From contig NZ_MUKP01000029.1 of NCBI RefSeq assembly GCF_002081715.1, positions 1 through 64,000 on the forward strand: a stretch of DNA of 64,000 bases, written 5' to 3'. Under the pieces are notes generated by a model. It saw only the letters and a program-made list of their open reading frames with translations, did not search any database and was not told where the DNA came from. Positions within the stretch are counted from its first letter, which is position 1; each line of letters starts with the position of its first letter. Both the position numbers and the translations under genes were made by a program. The DNA comes from Nocardia donostiensis. GTDB lineage: Bacteria; Actinomycetota; Actinomycetes; Mycobacteriales; Mycobacteriaceae. Shown here piece after piece: positions 17,744-25,144 of the stretch.

Positions 17744-18685
17744 TCAGCCCGCGACCGCTGCCCGGATGGTCGCATCCGCGGCTTCGGCAAGTACGAAACG
17801 CCGTCCTCCAGCTGATTTCGCCGAGTACATCGCCCGATCGGCGCGGCGGATCAGATCACCCAAATCACAGGATTGGCCCGGCGGGCAGTAGGCGGTGCCC
17901 ACGCTCGCCGATATCGGCACCGGCCCCGCCGACGACCACACCGGATCGCGCAGTGCGGCGACGATCCGGTGCGCCAGATCGCCGACGGTATTGCGCGGCG
18001 GGTTGATCGCCAGCACGAACTCGTCGCCGCCGTACCGGCAGATCACCGCTTCCGGCGGACACACTTCACGGAGCCGGTTCGCCAGTTCCACCAGCACCTC
18101 GTCACCGACCGCATGCCCGTAACCGTCGTTGATCTGTTTGAACCGGTCCAGATCGACCAGTAGCAGCCCGACACCGCGGGTGGGATCGGCCGCCATCAAC
18201 CGCACCCGGTCCTGCAGCAGCGTCCGGTTCGCCAGATCGGTGAGCGCGTCATGGGTGGCCTCATGGCGCAGCCGGTGCTGCAGTGCGGCGATCTCCTGCA
18301 CCCGCACCGACACCTTCTGCTCCTGCTGGGCCAGTGCTCGCTCCTGCAGCGCCTGGGCGTAGCTGTCGATCGCCTGGCTGGCCACGAACGGCCACCGGGT
18401 GGCCACCAGCGAGCCGCGTGGTCCCGCCGGGAAACCGAGCAGCGAACGACTGGCCTGCGCCAGCATGCGCACCCGGTCGAAGGGTGCCTCGGCCAGGCGA
18501 GCACCCAGCATGCGTGCCGCGACCACCGGGAACGGTTCGGACCCGGCCAGCTCGAGCAGGCGTTCGATGATGTCGATCAGCACCGGCTCCAGGAGTTGCG
18601 GGGTTGCCCCGGTTTGGGGCTGTGCGCATGCGGTGCGCGCCCATTCCCTGGCCGTTGCGCGTACCGGCGGCCTTTCAGTAGCCAT
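17744..18685 (-). CDS. diguanylate cyclase with GGDEF domain
   Basis: A 313-residue soluble protein (start ATG complementary to 18683-18685; a GTG three codons earlier is possible). The N-terminal 130 residues are helical with a coiled-coil-like stretch (QALQERALAQQEQKVSVRVQEIAALQHRLRHEATHD), a typical lead-in to GGDEF domains. The C-terminal half has DALTDLANR, DLDRFKQINDGYGH and an intact YGGDEF active-site loop, so it should make c-di-GMP from GTP. No obvious membrane segment, PAS or EAL domain. Confidence 0.9.
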   Translation of the reverse strand: MATERPPVRATAREWARTACAQPQTGATPQLLEPVLIDIIERLLELAGSEPFPVVAARMLGARLAEAPFDRVRMLAQASRSLLGFPAGPRGSLVATRWPFVASQAIDSYAQALQERALAQQEQKVSVRVQEIAALQHRLRHEATHDALTDLANRTLLQDRVRLMAADPTRGVGLLLVDLDRFKQINDGYGHAVGDEVLVELANRLREVCPPEAVICRYGGDEFVLAINPPRNTVGDLAHRIVAALRDPVWSSAGPVPISASVGTAYCPPGQSCDLGDLIRRADRAMYSAKSAGGRRFVLAEAADATIRAAVAG

Positions 18686-19100
18686 GACGGTCACCGGACA
18701 CGAGCGTCATCGGCGTTCCGGCATCCGGCATCGGCACGGCTGCCAGGAACGGCCCGTTCGTTCCCACTGCGCTGCGGATGGCCCACCTCGTCGGGTGCAT
18801 GCTCACCGCCCCCTTTCCAGATACCCCGTCCGGCAAGAAGGATCGTAGCAAGCCTGCGCGCTACGAAGAACCACAATCTGTAACAAGTTCTCGAGGCTAC
18901 GCACAGGGCGGTCTCGTATGTGATCGCCCGGGCAGGCGCGGTGTTACAGGCCAGTCGGCGCGTCGTTCTTTCGCGCGTGTCGACCAGGAAGGGCCGCTTA
19001 TCCGGCTACTCGGGCGGGCTGATTGGCGTTACCGAAGCGAAGTTCGGTACAGTCGCTCATGCACACGACATCGTGGCGATCCCATCGGTGTCGTTTGCCT
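18686..19100. other. intergenic region upstream of the tRNA pair
   Basis: No convincing gene lies in these 415 bases between the GGDEF gene and tRNA-Gly. The last 80 bases hold the candidate tRNA promoter listed separately; the rest shows no feature I can name. Confidence 0.5.
19023..19053 (+). promoter_or_regulatory. candidate promoter for tRNA-Gly/tRNA-Pro
   Basis: TTGGCG at 19023-19028 and TACAGT at 19048-19053 form a -35/-10 pair 19 bases apart, about 48 bases before the tRNA-Gly gene. Between them is a 6-base inverted repeat, ACCGAA-N6-TTCGGT (19031-19048), of unknown meaning. Confidence 0.45.
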
Positions 19101-19174
<74 letters not shown>

Positions 19175-19217
19175 CTGCAATATGCTCACCCGCTGGTCCG
19201 GCCACGGGGGAGATCGC

Positions 19218-19294
<77 letters not shown>

Positions 19295-19340
19295 TCTTTC
19301 GTCATTCTCGAACGGCGCGTCCTGCTGCGTCCTGCCCGAT

Positions 19341-20057
19341 TTACTCCGCGCTCTGCGGTGAAGGTAGTTCCGAACGTCTGCCGAACGCCTGATCGATGAG
19401 TTCGGATGCGGCTCTCGTCGCGATCAGCCGCGCGATCGCCAGATCCGTTTCCAGTTTGGTGCGGTCCTTCCGGGTGCGGCCGGACTGCTCGTAAGCCTGA
19501 CCGGCCAGCACATAGAACACCTCGGCGGCGTAGCGGTCGGCGATCCGGTCGCAGTCCGTGCGCATCCGCTCCACCAGGTGGAACGTCGCCTGCGCGGGCA
19601 GGCCCGCATCCACAAGTCGGGTCGCCAGATCGCAGCAGCGCGGGTTGGTCACCCGATACACGTCCATCGGATCGTCGCTGGCCGCCAATGCCTGCTTCAC
19701 ATAGTCGGGCAGTTCCGGGGCCGGTTCCTCCGGTGGAGTCGCCTCGGTCACCGGCAGCGGCGCGGTTGGCGGGTCGTTGCTCTGCTGCTGTTCGCTGACC
19801 CCGAGCACATCGGCGAGCCCGTCGCCGCGATCCCATGCGGCGAGCAGCTCCCTGATTCCGTTCAGCTTCATCCCCCGTCCGAGCAGCCGGCTGATCGTCT
19901 GCAAACGGTTCAGATGGTCCGACCCGTAGTAGCCGATCCGCCCTCGCACGTCCGGCGACGGGAGGAGACCCCGTTCGTGGTACACGCGGACGCTGCGCAC
20001 GGTGGTGTCGGCAGCCCGCGCCAGTTCGTCGATCGTGTACTCGGATTCTCCAGCCAT
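19341..20057 (-). CDS. MerR-family transcriptional regulator
   Basis: A 238-residue protein. The N-terminus EYTIDELARAADTTVRSVRVYHERGLLPSPDVRGRIGYYGSDHLNRLQTISRLLGRGM is a MerR winged helix-turn-helix. The remaining 150 residues hold a Pro/Glu-rich linker (about residues 90-115) and a helical effector domain with a CC pair (NPRCCDLATRL); the family's typical metal-binding loop is not evident. The target is unknown. Confidence 0.88.
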   Translation of the reverse strand: MAGESEYTIDELARAADTTVRSVRVYHERGLLPSPDVRGRIGYYGSDHLNRLQTISRLLGRGMKLNGIRELLAAWDRGDGLADVLGVSEQQQSNDPPTAPLPVTEATPPEEPAPELPDYVKQALAASDDPMDVYRVTNPRCCDLATRLVDAGLPAQATFHLVERMRTDCDRIADRYAAEVFYVLAGQAYEQSGRTRKDRTKLETDLAIARLIATRAASELIDQAFGRRSELPSPQSAE

Positions 20058-20292
20058 ACCTATAGGAAACCATAAGTAGGGCCGTAGAAAAACGGTCCAT
20101 AGCCAAACGCACCACTAGATAGCGGCGTATAGGGTTACCATTCGGTCAATTATCGTTACTTATCAGTTGGAACAGGTTGCTCCTGGGTCGGCTATCGGTT
20201 ACCGTCCCCTCAGCAGCTTTTACTAGCTGGTTTCCGGGGACTGTTGAGCAGCCCCGACGGTCCGCACCCATGGGTCACGCATATACTTCGGC

Positions 20293-20811
20293 GTGCCCTC
20301 GGCAGCTCCGGAGACGGCCATGAGTACTGCACAGATTCGTCCGCTCGACGTCGATTCACCTGCTCCCGTGAAGGTTTCGTCCCTTTCCGTGCAGGCATCG
20401 CAGACCTCGCAGAAACCCTCGAGTCCCGCCAAATCCGCGCAACGGCCGCCCTGTGCGGATGTTCCCGACAGTTGGGACCTGGACACAGGCACTCCGGACG
20501 CCTGGCATACAGCGGTACGTACTTGCTATAGCTGTCCTCTGATCGACCAATGTCGCCAGCTGGCGCAGAGCCTTATCCGCCGCGGCGACGGTCCGCGAGC
20601 GATGATCTGGGCGGGGGTCGCCTACGACAACTCCGGCAATATCGTCGAGAACCTGGACCGGCACCGCACCGTGCCCATCGACCACAAGCGCCCGTTGCGG
20701 ATCATCCGCAACAGCCCGCGGCCCAAGCGCATCCAATCTGCACCGACCGCGCCGCGCCGGCATATCGTCCTGGGTCGCCCCCTACGTGCTACGGGCACAG
20801 ACGGGCTCTGA
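20293..20811 (+). CDS. WhiB-like iron-sulphur protein (atypical)
   Basis: A 172-residue protein if started at GTG 20293, which lies 5 bases after a TATACT -10-like element (20282-20287), suggesting a leaderless mRNA; ATG 20320 would give 163 residues. The Wbl cluster ligands are present: PPCADVP, then TCYSCPLIDQC (Cx2Cx5C). The usual G(V/I)WGG turn after the cluster is replaced by MIWAGVAYD. The C-terminal tail is basic (KRPLRIIRNSPRPKRIQ...PRRH), fitting DNA binding. Lies between MerR and ROK genes at the edge of the secretion region, so a regulatory role there is possible but not shown. Confidence 0.75.
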   Translation: MPSAAPETAMSTAQIRPLDVDSPAPVKVSSLSVQASQTSQKPSSPAKSAQRPPCADVPDSWDLDTGTPDAWHTAVRTCYSCPLIDQCRQLAQSLIRRGDGPRAMIWAGVAYDNSGNIVENLDRHRTVPIDHKRPLRIIRNSPRPKRIQSAPTAPRRHIVLGRPLRATGTDGL

Positions 20812-20860
20812 CTATGCTGCGTGGACTGTTGATGGGAACACATATGGTGGTGCAGATTCG

Positions 20861-21751
20861 ATGACAGTCCTTGCCTTGGAGATCGGTCCCACTCGCTTTG
20901 CTGCAATCGAGGTTGTCGACGATGTGGGTGTCGAAGACATCCGTCAGATACCGATGCCTGCGAATCGGGCCTGGGATCGATGCCGGGAATTGCTGCTAGA
21001 GGTTGCCGCCGGTGCCGAGGTGGCGAGAGTCGGCGTTGCGAGCGCAGGACCGATCGATATGGCGGCCGGGGTGGTTGCGCCACCGCAGGTTGCCGAATGG
21101 AGCGCCGGTTTCCCGTTGCGGGACAAAATCAAATCCGTGTTTCCCTCTGCGGTAGTGCAGGTTGCTCTTGATGGCGCATGTCAGGCGCTTGCCGAACGGA
21201 ACTTCGGCGCGCTGCGTGAGTGTCAGGACGCGTTGACCATCACCGTGACGGACTCGATCGCCGGTGGTGTCACGCTGGGGGGGTTCTCGGTGGTCGGTCG
21301 CACCGGAAATGCCGGTCATATCGGGCATGTACTGGTGCCCGGGTTCGACGATCGCTGTGTGTGCGGCGGCACGGGCTGTCTCGAGGCCGTTGCCAGTGGC
21401 GCTTCGATCCTGCGCTGGGCGCGTGCCCGGGGGTGGAGCGGAGATTCACTGGAGGATGTGATCGGGGCGGCCGAGGCGGGGGAGGAAGTTCCCGCGGAGG
21501 CGCTCCGCCGTGCCGGGACCGCGTTGGGGCGCGCGATCAGTTCGGTCGCCGCGCTGCTCGACATCGATGTCGTTGTGATCAACGGACCTTTGGCTACCGC
21601 GGGAAACAACCTGTGGAAGCCGATGAACAGCGAGATGGCCACTCATGCCAGGTTGAGCTATCTGCCCGGGCTTCGGGTTGTGCCCTCCCAGGTCGGCGAC
21701 GTGGCAACTCTCGCCGGTGCCGGGGTCATGGCGCTGGCGCTCTCTGCCTAG
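20861..21751 (+). CDS. ROK-family protein (sugar kinase/repressor-like, no HTH)
   Basis: A 296-residue protein from ATG 20861. The ROK zinc signature CVCGGTGCLEAVASG is near residue 165, with GRTGNAGHIGHVLV before it. The N-terminal phosphate loop, normally DIGGTK, reads EIGPTR, and the sugar-site ND is LD (VALDGACQALAE), so catalytic competence is doubtful. There is no N-terminal DNA-binding domain, so it resembles the kinase rather than the repressor branch. A possible upstream extension to 20786 has no support. Confidence 0.8.
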   Translation: MTVLALEIGPTRFAAIEVVDDVGVEDIRQIPMPANRAWDRCRELLLEVAAGAEVARVGVASAGPIDMAAGVVAPPQVAEWSAGFPLRDKIKSVFPSAVVQVALDGACQALAERNFGALRECQDALTITVTDSIAGGVTLGGFSVVGRTGNAGHIGHVLVPGFDDRCVCGGTGCLEAVASGASILRWARARGWSGDSLEDVIGAAEAGEEVPAEALRRAGTALGRAISSVAALLDIDVVVINGPLATAGNNLWKPMNSEMATHARLSYLPGLRVVPSQVGDVATLAGAGVMALALSA

Positions 21752-22097
21752 TTTGTGCGGTTTGCCCCTGTGGTTCTGGCCGTTAGCTGAAGATGTGCTG
21801 TCGATATGTGCCGTTGTAGCCTGTCGCCGATTTCCAGTGCGGAGCGCCGGGGGTGAGGGTGAAGTCTTCCCCTAAGGCGTTGTGTCCCTTTCTCTTTCGC
21901 GTGTCCGCTACAGATCGAGGTGGAGCCGGGGGGCGTGAACGAAGATTTGCTGCGGAACAAGACGGGCGTACTGCAATGATTCATTGTTGAATGGCCCGCT
22001 GGCTGACGGTACATTGCTTATCGCTGCAGGTGTCTCATGCGGGCACGGATCAGGAAGAACGGCTGGAGCAAACGCGTGCGATGAGAGAAGTGGCGCA
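21752..22097. other. intergenic region before the PAS-like gene
   Basis: About 346 bases, less GC-rich than its surroundings, between the ROK gene and the PAS-like gene. The downstream frame is open from 21984, but residues before GTG 22098 look non-coding. I see no RNA gene or clear terminator here. Confidence 0.4.
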
Positions 22098-23234
22098 GTG
22101 ATCCCCTGGGTGACGATCGAAACGTTGGCTCCGGAAGGCTTTTCGGTCGCCTCGGTGGGAGATGCGCCGCGTAACTTCGCCGATTGGCGGCGAGTGCTAC
22201 AGCGGCAACTGGCGAAGACGCCTGCTCTCTATGACGGGGTGACCACGCACGACATTATCGCAGCCATCCGGAACTCGCTGGATCGGGCCGAGGATGTCGA
22301 CTCGGCCATCCCGACGTCATCGGGCCCGCACAAGCTGATGATCCGGCCGGTATTCGGACCGGCAGGTGATGTGCATGCGGTGCGGTTGTGGATCGGGCCG
22401 GATTCGGTGCCGGTGCCGCCGTTACGGGCTGCGGTCGGTGCCATTTGGGATCTGGACAGTCAAACCATCCAGCAGCCGAGCAGTGCTACCAGGCTGCCGG
22501 GTGTGGCGGCCGAGGAGTACGTGCCCCGGATGTCGATCGCGGAGTTCTTCCACCGGGTCTCGGCATTCGACCGGCATGCCGAGGTGCTCGACTTGCTCTA
22601 CAGTCCTGAGCCGGGGGAGAAGCTGCAGTTCGAGGTCTCCGTGACTCAGCCGGCCAGCCGCGCGACCCGTTGGCGGATCTCCCTACGTGCTCGCGACGAC
22701 AACCACACCCATGGTGCATGGTGGCTGATCGAAGATGTCACCTCGGAGGATGAGCCTGCGGTCTGGCCGACCCTGGAAAGCGTCGGCTTGCGCGAAGCGC
22801 ACCGCCGGGCCGGTAACCATCTCGCGGTGGTCCAGTTGGCCCACACCAGCATCTCGCACTGGCTGACCGACCCCGCGCCGTGGGTCAGATGGGACTACCT
22901 GTTCCACCCTGTCGATGTATTCCATCCCGAGGATCGGGTGCGGTTGATCGAGGCCGGGGCTCGGGTCCGGGCGGGTGATACGGCCGAAGTCACGGTGCGG
23001 GCGCTCAATTATGCCGGCGGCTACACACCAACTCTGTTGCTGCTGTACTCCTACCCCGGATACTCCCATCGGGAACTGACTATTGCCCAGTTGGTTCGCG
23101 CGTCCGAGGATCTGCCCACGGGCGAGACGAACGGCAAGGTGGTGGAACAGGACCGGATCGATGCGCCGATCGGCTACGACGATCAACTGCGGTACCGGCT
23201 GGCAGGGCGAATGCGGCGCAGCGCGGTCTCCTGA
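22098..23234 (+). CDS. PAS-like sensory domain protein (DUF5593-type, tentative)
   Basis: A 378-residue soluble protein from GTG 22098 (GTG 22110 also possible). Two alpha/beta sensor-like regions are suggested: residues about 20-130 (LMIRPVFGPAGDVHAVRLWIGP) and about 235-360, where AHTSISHWLTDPAPWVRWDYLFHPVDVFHPEDRVRLIEAG and later TVRALNYAGGYTPTLLLLYSYPG have the rhythm of a PAS fold. No output domain (kinase, GGDEF or HTH) is visible. I recall similar Nocardia and Mycobacterium proteins annotated DUF5593; unverified. It ends 8 bases before the palindrome upstream of the type IV operon. Confidence 0.55.
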   Translation: MIPWVTIETLAPEGFSVASVGDAPRNFADWRRVLQRQLAKTPALYDGVTTHDIIAAIRNSLDRAEDVDSAIPTSSGPHKLMIRPVFGPAGDVHAVRLWIGPDSVPVPPLRAAVGAIWDLDSQTIQQPSSATRLPGVAAEEYVPRMSIAEFFHRVSAFDRHAEVLDLLYSPEPGEKLQFEVSVTQPASRATRWRISLRARDDNHTHGAWWLIEDVTSEDEPAVWPTLESVGLREAHRRAGNHLAVVQLAHTSISHWLTDPAPWVRWDYLFHPVDVFHPEDRVRLIEAGARVRAGDTAEVTVRALNYAGGYTPTLLLLYSYPGYSHRELTIAQLVRASEDLPTGETNGKVVEQDRIDAPIGYDDQLRYRLAGRMRRSAVS

Positions 23235-23241
23235 CCGTATG

Positions 23242-23257
23242 TCCCCAGGTGTGGGAA
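23242..23257. promoter_or_regulatory. TTCCC-N6-GGGAA-type palindrome, copy 1 (one mismatch)
   Basis: TCCCCAGGTGTGGGAA lies 46 bases before the GTG of the TcpC-like gene. It differs from the perfect motif at one position and keeps the N6 spacing. TTGCTC (23282) and TACCAT (23290) lie downstream but are too close together to be a normal promoter pair. Presumed operator of the type IV operon. Confidence 0.55.
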
Positions 23258-23302
23258 GCGAAAGCGGTGGTGGCGCGGGGGTTGCTCTCTACCATTTCGG
23301 GC

Positions 23303-24301
23303 GTGAGGACTGTTGCCGGCGGACGTGAGGAATCCGGCGAGGCGCTGCTTCGCCGGATGGCCGCGCGCCGCCGTCGTGACAATGTCGTCGTCGGTGTTCT
23401 TTCCGTGCTGGCAGTCCTCGGCGGCGGGCACGCGATTTTCAGCGTGTTCTCCTCGGATCCGCCCCCGCCGGGCGACGACGCGGCGGTCGCAATCGTCGGT
23501 CATGCGCAGTTGGCGGAGTCGTTCGCCCAGGAATTCGTGGTGACCTATCTGAGCGCCAGTTCGGGAGAGCAGGAACGGCTGGCCGCGTTCGTCGGCGGCA
23601 ACCAGCAGATCACCCTCCCCAAGAGCGCGCAGCAGGTGAGCGACCCGGTCGTGGTTTACGCGGCGCGCTCTCTCGCCAACGGCAACCTGGATGTGTGGAC
23701 GGTCACCGTCTCCGTGCGCGTGGGCAAGGAGGCGTCCGCGACGACGCCGCGCCAATACTACCGGGTGGCGATCTCGGTCGCCGAAGGACGGCTACGTGCC
23801 CTCACCCTGCCCGCCGCAGTCGAGCCCCCTGGACGTGGAGCCGATCTAGCGCAGGCGTATTCGTCGCCCTGCGCGGAAGATACGCCGCTGGCCCAGGTAG
23901 CCCGCGGCTTCCTGGCCGCGTATCTGACGGGTTCCGGTGACGTATCGCGCTACACCAGTCTGGATGCGGGTATCGCCGCGCTGCATCCCGCGCCGTTCAG
24001 TGCACTGTCCACGGTCACGATCACCGCCGACAATTCCAGCTGCGGAACCAGCGGAACGACGGCCCGCATCCTCGCCAACACGAATCCGAAGAGCGACAGC
24101 GGCGCCGCACCGTCGTTGGCTTATCCGCTGACCATGGTTCGAACCGAAGGTCAGTGGCAGGTTCGGTCCATCGACGCCCTTCCGGCGCTGAAAGAACCGC
24201 TCACCGTCGTCCAGGAAAGCCAGGGGCCGGAAAGCCAGGCCTCGGGTACCACCGCACCGCCCACAACCACCGTGCCGATACCACCGGCCACCCAGAACTG
24301 A
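23303..24301 (+). CDS. TcpC/VirB8-like conjugation channel protein
   Basis: A 332-residue protein from GTG 23303; the frame opens earlier (23249), but that part overlaps the palindrome. A short basic cytoplasmic head (RRMAARRRR), one membrane helix (NVVVGVLSVLAVLGGGHAIFSVF), then two extracytoplasmic domains of about 110 residues each (EFVVTYLSA... and FLAAYLTGS...), ending in a Thr/Pro-rich tail. Tandem NTF2-like domains behind one helix are the architecture of TcpC, the Gram-positive VirB8 equivalent, a channel scaffold. First gene of the type IV-like operon. Confidence 0.72.
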   Translation: MRTVAGGREESGEALLRRMAARRRRDNVVVGVLSVLAVLGGGHAIFSVFSSDPPPPGDDAAVAIVGHAQLAESFAQEFVVTYLSASSGEQERLAAFVGGNQQITLPKSAQQVSDPVVVYAARSLANGNLDVWTVTVSVRVGKEASATTPRQYYRVAISVAEGRLRALTLPAAVEPPGRGADLAQAYSSPCAEDTPLAQVARGFLAAYLTGSGDVSRYTSLDAGIAALHPAPFSALSTVTITADNSSCGTSGTTARILANTNPKSDSGAAPSLAYPLTMVRTEGQWQVRSIDALPALKEPLTVVQESQGPESQASGTTAPPTTTVPIPPATQN

Positions 24302-24320
24302 TCGCAGAAGAGGCAGCCCC

Positions 24321-24581
24321 ATGAGCAATTTGAGCAACATCCTGTATGGCGTGCTGATCTTCGTCCGCTGGGCAGGGTTGATCCTGATCACCATTATCAG
24401 TATGGGCGTGCTCATCTCCGAGGCGGCCAAGTCCAAGCTGTCCCCGGGGAAGGTGCTCGGCGTCGCCGGCTCCGCCATACTGGCCGCTGTGCTGTTCTGG
24501 ATGCTGCCGACACTGGTCAACTACGCGCGCAGCGACGCCAACACGATCGTGCCGGACCACCCCATCGGTGGCTATCGATGA
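24321..24581 (+). CDS. small two-helix membrane protein (TcpD- or pilin-like position)
   Basis: An 86-residue protein from ATG 24321 with two hydrophobic helices (LYGVLIFVRWAGLILITIISMGVLIS and VLGVAGSAILAAVLFWMLPTLV). The size and the position between TcpC-like and TcpE-like genes match the small membrane protein of Gram-positive conjugation operons (TcpD) or a VirB2-like subunit. Sequence alone cannot decide. Its stop overlaps the next start by 4 bases. Confidence 0.6.
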   Translation: MSNLSNILYGVLIFVRWAGLILITIISMGVLISEAAKSKLSPGKVLGVAGSAILAAVLFWMLPTLVNYARSDANTIVPDHPIGGYR

Positions 24582-25144
24582 GTCAAGTCATCAAGGTCTT
24601 CACGCCGATCAAACGTGTCCCCACGATGATCGGCAAGGCCCAGAACGGACAGAAGCTGCCCTTCGGTCCGTACACCCTGCCTCAGGTGGCAGGCGTGGCG
24701 GTGTCGTTGCTGATCACCGCGGTCGGGGTGATGGCGCTACCACTCAATCCTGCGGTGACCTTCGTCATCGGGGTCGTGATCACGGTCGTGGTCGGGTTTT
24801 TGCTGGGTTTGATCCCCTATACCGGGGTGCGCATCATTTCTCGTACGCTCTGGTTCGGGCGGTTGATCTTCTTCCCCAAACCGGTCTCCGCCTCCGGTAT
24901 GCCGGTGACGGAGGAATCCAGCCGCGTCACCATGTTCATCGAGGAGACCGTGGTCCTCATCTTCCCGGATCGCGATACCGTAAAACGCCCGGAACCGGTG
25001 ACTGCCATGCCCGGCGGGCAGTTTCTCGAGCTGCTCGGCCGCCACCGCGAGGAGACGAACGACGCTGAGCCAGCCCAGCAGAACGGCTGGCGCAGCACGC
25101 TCAACGGATACCGAAACCGGAGGCCGACCGGAGAGGCAAGCTGA
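24578..25144 (+). CDS. TcpE/VirB3-like inner-membrane protein
   Basis: A 188-residue protein with a hydrophobic pair at residues about 36-85 (VAGVAVSLLITAVGVMALPLNPAVTFVIGVVITVVVGFLLGL) and a soluble C-terminal part that includes FIEETVVLIFPDRD. VirB3/TcpE proteins have this double helix followed by a cytoplasmic tail and work with the VirB4 ATPase, encoded immediately downstream with a one-base overlap. Confidence 0.65.
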   Translation: MSQVIKVFTPIKRVPTMIGKAQNGQKLPFGPYTLPQVAGVAVSLLITAVGVMALPLNPAVTFVIGVVITVVVGFLLGLIPYTGVRIISRTLWFGRLIFFPKPVSASGMPVTEESSRVTMFIEETVVLIFPDRDTVKRPEPVTAMPGGQFLELLGRHREETNDAEPAQQNGWRSTLNGYRNRRPTGEAS

